A stretch of DNA of 64,000 bases from Streptomyces sp. NBC_01217 (GTDB taxonomy: Bacteria; Actinomycetota; Actinomycetes; Streptomycetales; Streptomycetaceae): contig NZ_CP108538.1 of assembly GCF_035994185.1 (NCBI RefSeq), positions 434,001-498,000 of the forward strand, read 5' to 3'. The notes beneath the pieces were generated by a model that was not told the origin of the DNA, made no database searches, and saw only the letters and a program-made list of their open reading frames with translations. A program made the translations under genes and the position numbers. This document shows positions 59,853 to 64,000 of the stretch, piece by piece (position 1 is the first letter of the stretch; each line of letters opens with the position of its first letter).

Positions 59853-62144
59853 ATGCGGAAGCCACCGAGTGAAGAACCGGACGACCGACTGTCGGTAACG
59901 CCACCCAAGGACTGGGCGGCAGGGGTTCCGGCGGTCGTGCACGCGTTGGGTTACTCCCTGGGGCAGACCTCGGTGAGGCGCACCGGGCTGACGCTGCTGA
60001 CCATGAACCAGACCGGGGGCATCGACTGCCCTGGCTGTGCCTGGGCGGACCCGTCACCGGGCCATCGGCACCGCAACGAGTACTGCGAGAACGGCGCCAA
60101 ACACATCAATGACGAGGCGACGTCGCGGCGCATCACCGCCGACTTCTTCCGCCGCCATCCGGTCTCGGAGCTGGGCCGACGGCCCGATCTCTGGCTGAAT
60201 CAACAGGGCCGGCTCACCGAGCCGATGGTCAAGCGGCCGGGCTCGGATCACTACGAGCCGATCAGCTGGTACGACGCTCTGGGGCTGCTCTCCGATCAGC
60301 TGAAGTCACTGGACTCCCCCGATGAGGCGGTGTTCTACACCTCTGGGCGGGTCAGCAACGAGGCCGCCTTCGTCCTCCAGCTCTACGCCAGGGCATTGGG
60401 CACCAACAACCTCCCCGACTGCAGCAATCTCTGCCACGAGTCCAGCGGATTCGCGCTGCACGAGACGCTTGGCACGGGCAAGGGGACGGTGAGCCTGCAC
60501 GACATCCACCATGCCGATCTGATCTTCGTGGTGGGACAGAACCCCGGAAGCAACCATCCTCGGCAGTTGTCCGCGCTCGAACAGGCAAAGCGCAACGGCG
60601 CCCGCATCATCGCGGTGAACCCGTTGCCGGAAACCGGACTGCGGCGGTTCAAGAACCCGCAGCGGCCCAGCGGCGTGATCGGCCGCGGTGTCCAGATCGC
60701 CGACCGGTTCCTGCAGATCCGCCTCGGTGGTGACCTGTCGCTGTTCCAGGGCTTGAACCGGCTGCTCCTGGAGGCGGAGGAGGCCGCGCCGGGCACTGTG
60801 CTCGACAACGAGTTCATCCGCTCCAGCACCAGCGGCTTCGAGCAGTTCGCTCAGCACGTCCGGAGCGTCGCCTGGGACGACATTCTCGCCGGGACCGGAC
60901 TGAGCCGCGAGGAGATCGAGAACGTCGGGGACGAGGTTCTGGCAAGTGAGCGCGTCATCGTCTGCTGGGCCATGGGACTCACGCAGCACAAACAGGCCGT
61001 CCCCACCATCAGGGAGATCGTGAACTTCCTGATGCTGCGCGGGAACCTCGGCAGGGCCGGGACCGGAGCCTGTCCGGTGCGCGGGCACAGCAATGTGCAG
61101 GGAGACCGGACGATGGGCATCTGGGAACAGATGCCGGACTCCTTCCTGGACGCACTGGAGCGCGAGTTCGGCTTCTCCCCGCCCCGGGCTCACGGGCTCA
61201 ACTCGGTGGACTCGATCAAGGCCATGCGCGACGGCACTGTGAAGGTCTTCCTCGGAGTCGCGGGCAACTTCGTCCGCGCCACCCCGGACAGCGCGGTGAC
61301 CGAGGCAGCCATGCGGCGCTGCCGCCTCACCGCCCATATCTCGACCAAGCTCAACCGGTCCCACACCGTCTGTGGGGAGACCGCGCTGATTCTGCCCACC
61401 CTGGGGCGTACCGAACGGGACATCCAGGCCACGGGTGAGCAGTTCGTCACGGTGGAGGACTCGATGAGCGAGGTGCATACCTCGCGCGGCCGTCTGGAGC
61501 CGGCCTCCGGGCTCCTGCTCAGCGAAGTCGCCATCCTGTGCCGGCTGGCCGGCCGGACCCTCGACGGCAAGGCGGACATCCCGTGGGAGCGGTTCGAGGC
61601 CGACTACGGCGAGATCCGGGCCCGGATCGCCCGAGTCGTCCCGGGACTTCACGACTTCGACCGGCGGGTGGTACGCCCCGGCGGCATCAGGCTGCCGAAT
61701 CCGGTGAACGAGGGACTCTTCCCGACCCCGACCGGCAAGGCCCTCTTCACGCGCAACACCTGGGAGAAGCTGAACGCTCCCGAAGGGCACCTGCTCCTGC
61801 AGACCCTGCGCTCACACGACCAGTGGAACACCGTTCCCTACACGGCGGACGACCGTTACCGGGGCATCCACGGAAGCCGCCGCGTCGTTCTGGTGAACCC
61901 TGCGGACCTCGCCGGACTCGGTCTGTCCCAGGGGGAACATGTCGACCTGGTGAGTGTGTGGGCCGACGAAGTGGAGCGCCGCGCGGAGGACTTCGAGGTG
62001 GTCCCGTACCCGAGCACGCGTGGCTGCGCCGCCGCGTACTATCCCGAGACCAATGTCCTGGTGCCGCTGGACAGCGTGGCCGAGATCAGCAAGCAGCCCG
62101 CTTCCAAGGAAATCGTGGTCCGGCTGGAGCGCAAAGACCCCTGA
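59853..62144 (+). CDS. FdhF/YdeP-like molybdopterin oxidoreductase
   Basis: This 763-residue protein matches the formate-dehydrogenase-alpha-like family that includes YdeP. Parts are GGIDCPGCAWADP near residue 60, YTSGRVSNEAAFVLQLYARALGTNN, DCSNLCHESSGFAL, FVVGQNPGSNHPRQL, and the C-terminal molybdopterin-dinucleotide domain (LLLQTLRSHDQWNT, HGSRRVVLVNPADLAGLGL). Only one Cys pair is near the N-terminus, so a canonical four-Cys iron-sulfur site is doubtful. The Cys in SNLCHES is the probable Mo ligand. No FdhD gene is in the window. Relatives are tied to acid or redox stress, but the substrate is unknown. Confidence 0.91.
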   Translation: MRKPPSEEPDDRLSVTPPKDWAAGVPAVVHALGYSLGQTSVRRTGLTLLTMNQTGGIDCPGCAWADPSPGHRHRNEYCENGAKHINDEATSRRITADFFRRHPVSELGRRPDLWLNQQGRLTEPMVKRPGSDHYEPISWYDALGLLSDQLKSLDSPDEAVFYTSGRVSNEAAFVLQLYARALGTNNLPDCSNLCHESSGFALHETLGTGKGTVSLHDIHHADLIFVVGQNPGSNHPRQLSALEQAKRNGARIIAVNPLPETGLRRFKNPQRPSGVIGRGVQIADRFLQIRLGGDLSLFQGLNRLLLEAEEAAPGTVLDNEFIRSSTSGFEQFAQHVRSVAWDDILAGTGLSREEIENVGDEVLASERVIVCWAMGLTQHKQAVPTIREIVNFLMLRGNLGRAGTGACPVRGHSNVQGDRTMGIWEQMPDSFLDALEREFGFSPPRAHGLNSVDSIKAMRDGTVKVFLGVAGNFVRATPDSAVTEAAMRRCRLTAHISTKLNRSHTVCGETALILPTLGRTERDIQATGEQFVTVEDSMSEVHTSRGRLEPASGLLLSEVAILCRLAGRTLDGKADIPWERFEADYGEIRARIARVVPGLHDFDRRVVRPGGIRLPNPVNEGLFPTPTGKALFTRNTWEKLNAPEGHLLLQTLRSHDQWNTVPYTADDRYRGIHGSRRVVLVNPADLAGLGLSQGEHVDLVSVWADEVERRAEDFEVVPYPSTRGCAAAYYPETNVLVPLDSVAEISKQPASKEIVVRLERKDP

Positions 62145-62205
62145 CCGGAGCTGAGAACCCGCGCGGGATGCGGGCAGCACAGGGCGAGTGACCGCAAGCC
62201 CGCAC

Positions 62206-62242
62206 GCCGCTGCCCGGGAGCCCGTTGCTCCCGGGCAGCGGC
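62206..62242. terminator. Hairpin between convergent genes
   Basis: Arms 62206-62221 and 62227-62242 (GCCGCTGCCCGGGAGC) form a perfect 16-bp stem with a 5-nt loop, serving the molybdoenzyme gene and the convergent SRPBCC gene. Confidence 0.82.
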
Positions 62243-62257
62243 GTCGTCGGGTGGTGC

Positions 62258-62677
62258 TCAGGCCGCCAGGGTGTCCCGGAGGGCGGCGAGACCATCGGTG
62301 TAGATGCCGTGGAAGAGAGCGGTGACCTCTGCCTCGTCGGCACCGGCGGGCGTGAACGTTCCCGACCACACGACGCGCGATGCGTCGGGCAGGCCGGGGA
62401 CCTCATGGACACTGAGGGTGGACAGGTAGTCGGTCACCGGGAACGGCGCGTCGAGGATGGTGTAGCTGTACGAACGCGCCGCGTCGTCGAAGGCCACGAG
62501 CCGCTCGACGATCACGCCGCCGTCCGCGTTCTCCAGGCGGCGGACGCGGCCGCCTTCGGCGGCGACGCTCGCGGGGATGTACGGCAGCCAGTCGGGCAGG
62601 GAGTCGAATCCGCCGATGAGCTGCCAGACCCGCGCGGGCGGTACGGGCAGATCGATGGTGGCGCTGGTGGAGGCCAT
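62258..62677 (-). CDS. SRPBCC-family protein (polyketide cyclase-like)
   Basis: This 139-residue protein has SATIDLPVPPARVWQLIGGFDSLPDWLPYI, the standard START-like beginning, and RRLENADGGVIVERLVAFDDAARSYSYTI. It likely binds a small hydrophobic compound; enzymatic activity is not certain. The ATG at 62677 gives the family N-terminus and follows AGGAGC. It lies 38 bp after the aldo-keto reductase gene on the same strand, so the two form an operon. Confidence 0.9.
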   Translation of the reverse strand: MASTSATIDLPVPPARVWQLIGGFDSLPDWLPYIPASVAAEGGRVRRLENADGGVIVERLVAFDDAARSYSYTILDAPFPVTDYLSTLSVHEVPGLPDASRVVWSGTFTPAGADEAEVTALFHGIYTDGLAALRDTLAA

Positions 62678-62715
62678 GGGGTGCTCCTGTCGAGGGGGTG
62701 GAGTGTGAGGGTGGG

Positions 62716-63726
62716 TCAGGCGGTGGGAAGCGGGGCGACCGGGGAGACCAGACCGTCCTCGCGAAGGTCGGTCCAGAAGCCGGCTGGGACCTTTTCGCTC
62801 AGGGCGGCCAGGTCCTCGGCGATACGGCTGGGCTTGGTGGCTCCTGCCACGACGGCGGCGGTGACCGGATGGGCGAGGGAGAACTGCAGGGCCGCGGCCT
62901 TGATGCTCACGCCGTGCCGGCCTGCGATGTCCTTGATGCGCCGGACGCGGTCGATGATCTCGGGCGGTGCGTCCTGGTACTCGAAGTGGGTGCCGCCGGC
63001 CAGCACACCCGAGCTGTAGGGGCCGCCGACGACCATCCCGACGCCCTGCTCGGCGGCCATGGGCAGCAACCGCTGCAGGGCGTGCTCGTGATCGAGCAGG
63101 GTGTAGCGGCCGGCCAGCAGGAACCCGTCGGGCTGCGGCTCGTCCAGGGCCAGGGTCAGCTCGATCGGCTCGGTGCGGTTGACGCCCAGCCCCCACGCCT
63201 TGATGACGCCCTCGTCCCGCAGCCGGGACAGCACCCGGAACGCGCCGGTGCGCGCCTCCTCGAACTTCGCCAGCCACGCATCCCCGTGGAAGTCCTGGGC
63301 GATGTCATGCACCCAGACGATGTCCAGACGGTCCACGCCCAGCCGCTTGAGGCTGCCCTCGATCGACCGCTCCGTGGCCTCGGCGGTCCATTCGTGCACG
63401 ATCGTGTTGGGACGGCCGTGCTCGAAGAGGCCCCCCTTCTCACCGAAGTCGCGGGCCGTCGGGTCTTCCACCTCGTCGAGGATGACGCGGCCGACCTTGG
63501 TGCTCAGTACGTACTCGTCGCGGGGGCGGCCGGCGAGGGCCTCACCGAGACGCATCTCCGACAGGCCCGCGCCGTAGAACGGAGCGGTGTCGAAGTAGCG
63601 GATGCCGTGGTCCCAGGCGGCCTCGACCGTCGCAGCGGCCTCCTCTGGCGGGACGGCGCGAAACATGTTGCCAAGAGGGGCGGTGCCCAGGCCGAGGCGG
63701 CCGGGGAGCAGAGACGCGATGCTCAT
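62716..63726 (-). CDS. Aldo-keto reductase
   Basis: This 336-residue NADPH-dependent TIM-barrel oxidoreductase has Asp-Tyr-Lys-His residues visible: YFDTAPFYGAG (Asp and Tyr), LSTKVG (Lys) and WVHDI (His). The length and LGLGTAPLGNMF beginning fit the D-threo-aldose-dehydrogenase/pyridoxal-dehydrogenase-like subgroup. It is divergent from a LysR gene and followed by an SRPBCC gene. The shared promoter region contains a LysR-type inverted repeat. Confidence 0.93.
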   Translation of the reverse strand: MSIASLLPGRLGLGTAPLGNMFRAVPPEEAAATVEAAWDHGIRYFDTAPFYGAGLSEMRLGEALAGRPRDEYVLSTKVGRVILDEVEDPTARDFGEKGGLFEHGRPNTIVHEWTAEATERSIEGSLKRLGVDRLDIVWVHDIAQDFHGDAWLAKFEEARTGAFRVLSRLRDEGVIKAWGLGVNRTEPIELTLALDEPQPDGFLLAGRYTLLDHEHALQRLLPMAAEQGVGMVVGGPYSSGVLAGGTHFEYQDAPPEIIDRVRRIKDIAGRHGVSIKAAALQFSLAHPVTAAVVAGATKPSRIAEDLAALSEKVPAGFWTDLREDGLVSPVAPLPTA

Positions 63727-63823
63727 GTGGGGTCCTTGCGGAGAGGGTAAGGGGACGGATTCACAGCTTTCAGCCGATCCGTCCTTCTTTTCGTCTTCGA
63801 CATTAGGATGGAGACTTCAGACT

Positions 63824-63842
63824 GTCCAAGACTCTCTTGGAC
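63824..63842. promoter_or_regulatory. LysR-type operator
   Basis: GTCCAA-N7-TTGGAC is a perfect 6-bp inverted repeat, 26 bp upstream of the LysR ATG and about 98 bp upstream of the divergent aldo-keto reductase. The spacing and position suit a LysR-family activator. Confidence 0.6.
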
Positions 63843-63867
63843 GCACTTGAGTCCTTTGAGGTCTTGT

Positions 63868-64000
63868 ATGCTTGACCTGCGACAACTGCGCTACTTCATC
63901 GCCGTGGCCGAGACGGAACATGTCGGCCGCGCCGCCGAACAGCTCCACATCTCACAATCCCCCCTGAGCCGGCAGATCGCCCAGCTGGAGAAGAACCTCG
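63868..64000 (+). CDS. LysR-family regulator (partial, runs off the window)
   Basis: The first 44 codons read [44 protein letters not shown], the typical LysR winged helix-turn-helix start. The effector domain is beyond the window. It is divergent from the aldo-keto reductase and probably controls it through the palindrome at 63824. The ribosome binding site (TTTGAGG) is moderate. Confidence 0.9.
   Translation, partial: MLDLRQLRYFIAVAETEHVGRAAEQLHISQSPLSRQIAQLEKNL

Noticed and set aside
1..64000. Search for CRISPR arrays, rRNA, classic riboswitches and phage structural genes
   Set aside because: No spaced direct-repeat array, no rRNA-like segment and no phage gene set was seen on reading both strands.

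Overview
The window reads as high-GC actinobacterial DNA of Streptomyces type. Coding is dense and GC-rich in third codon positions. There are many secreted enzymes with long Ala-rich signal peptides, MmyB-like XRE regulators, ECF41-type sigma factors, SpoIIE-type PP2C phosphatases, an iron-box siderophore uptake operon and a sortase-E-like LAxTG protein. Two insertion sequences, several frameshifted genes and many unrelated transcription units look like an accessory region such as a chromosome arm. The organism call is inference from gene content only.

Layout. 1-2.2 kb: a zinc alcohol dehydrogenase divergent from an MmyB-like regulator. 2.3-3.85 kb: an IS3-family element that has removed the 5' part of a DUF1684 gene. 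4-9.4 kb: a large secreted subtilase divergent from a TrmB/LuxR-type regulator. 9.6-12.5 kb: a PPOX flavoprotein, a small C2H2-like protein, a uracil-DNA-glycosylase-family protein and a lipoprotein. 13-14.2 kb: an intact SpoIIE phosphatase. 14.3-20.2 kb: a secreted PQQ-type sugar dehydrogenase with an upstream LamG protein and a possible LacI-type operator, then an M4 metalloprotease. 21.5-23.3 kb: an IS701-like element with a broken transposase that cuts a small gene. 23.5-27.4 kb: an iron-regulated ferric-siderophore ABC operon. 27.6-31.3 kb: two secreted RICIN-domain proteins.

32-34.2 kb: a second regulator/dehydrogenase pair and a DUF1203 gene. 34.3-39.1 kb: a two-component system next to an active SpoIIE phosphatase and a phosphatase-kinase fusion whose phosphatase active site is erased. 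39.3-42 kb: RidA, an isocitrate-lyase-family enzyme, a (TCTGG)8 repeat and an NmrA-like epimerase. 42.1-44 kb: two ECF41 genes in tandem, one eroded. 44-47.2 kb: a fumarate-reductase/SdhA-type flavoprotein and an NDH-2-like oxidoreductase. 47.4-49.4 kb: a STAS anti-anti-sigma factor, a phosphatase remnant and a secreted protein. 49.5-55.7 kb: a catabolic island (intradiol dioxygenase, citrate-synthase-like protein, CaiB CoA-transferase, frameshifted IclR, amidohydrolase, DoxX). 55.9-59 kb: a wall-anchored alpha/beta hydrolase and a multiply frameshifted SpoIIE gene. 59.3-64 kb: an SRPBCC protein with an FdhF/YdeP-like molybdoenzyme, an aldo-keto reductase/SRPBCC pair, and the start of a LysR gene.

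The recurring theme is partner-switching signalling: five SpoIIE-type loci (two intact, one pseudophosphatase-kinase, two decayed), one STAS protein and two ECF41 genes. No CRISPR array, rRNA or tRNA gene was found. The best candidates for something undescribed are the pseudophosphatase-kinase module at 34.3-39.1 kb, the eroded ECF41 twin, and the ring-cleavage/CoA-transferase/citrate-synthase-like island.
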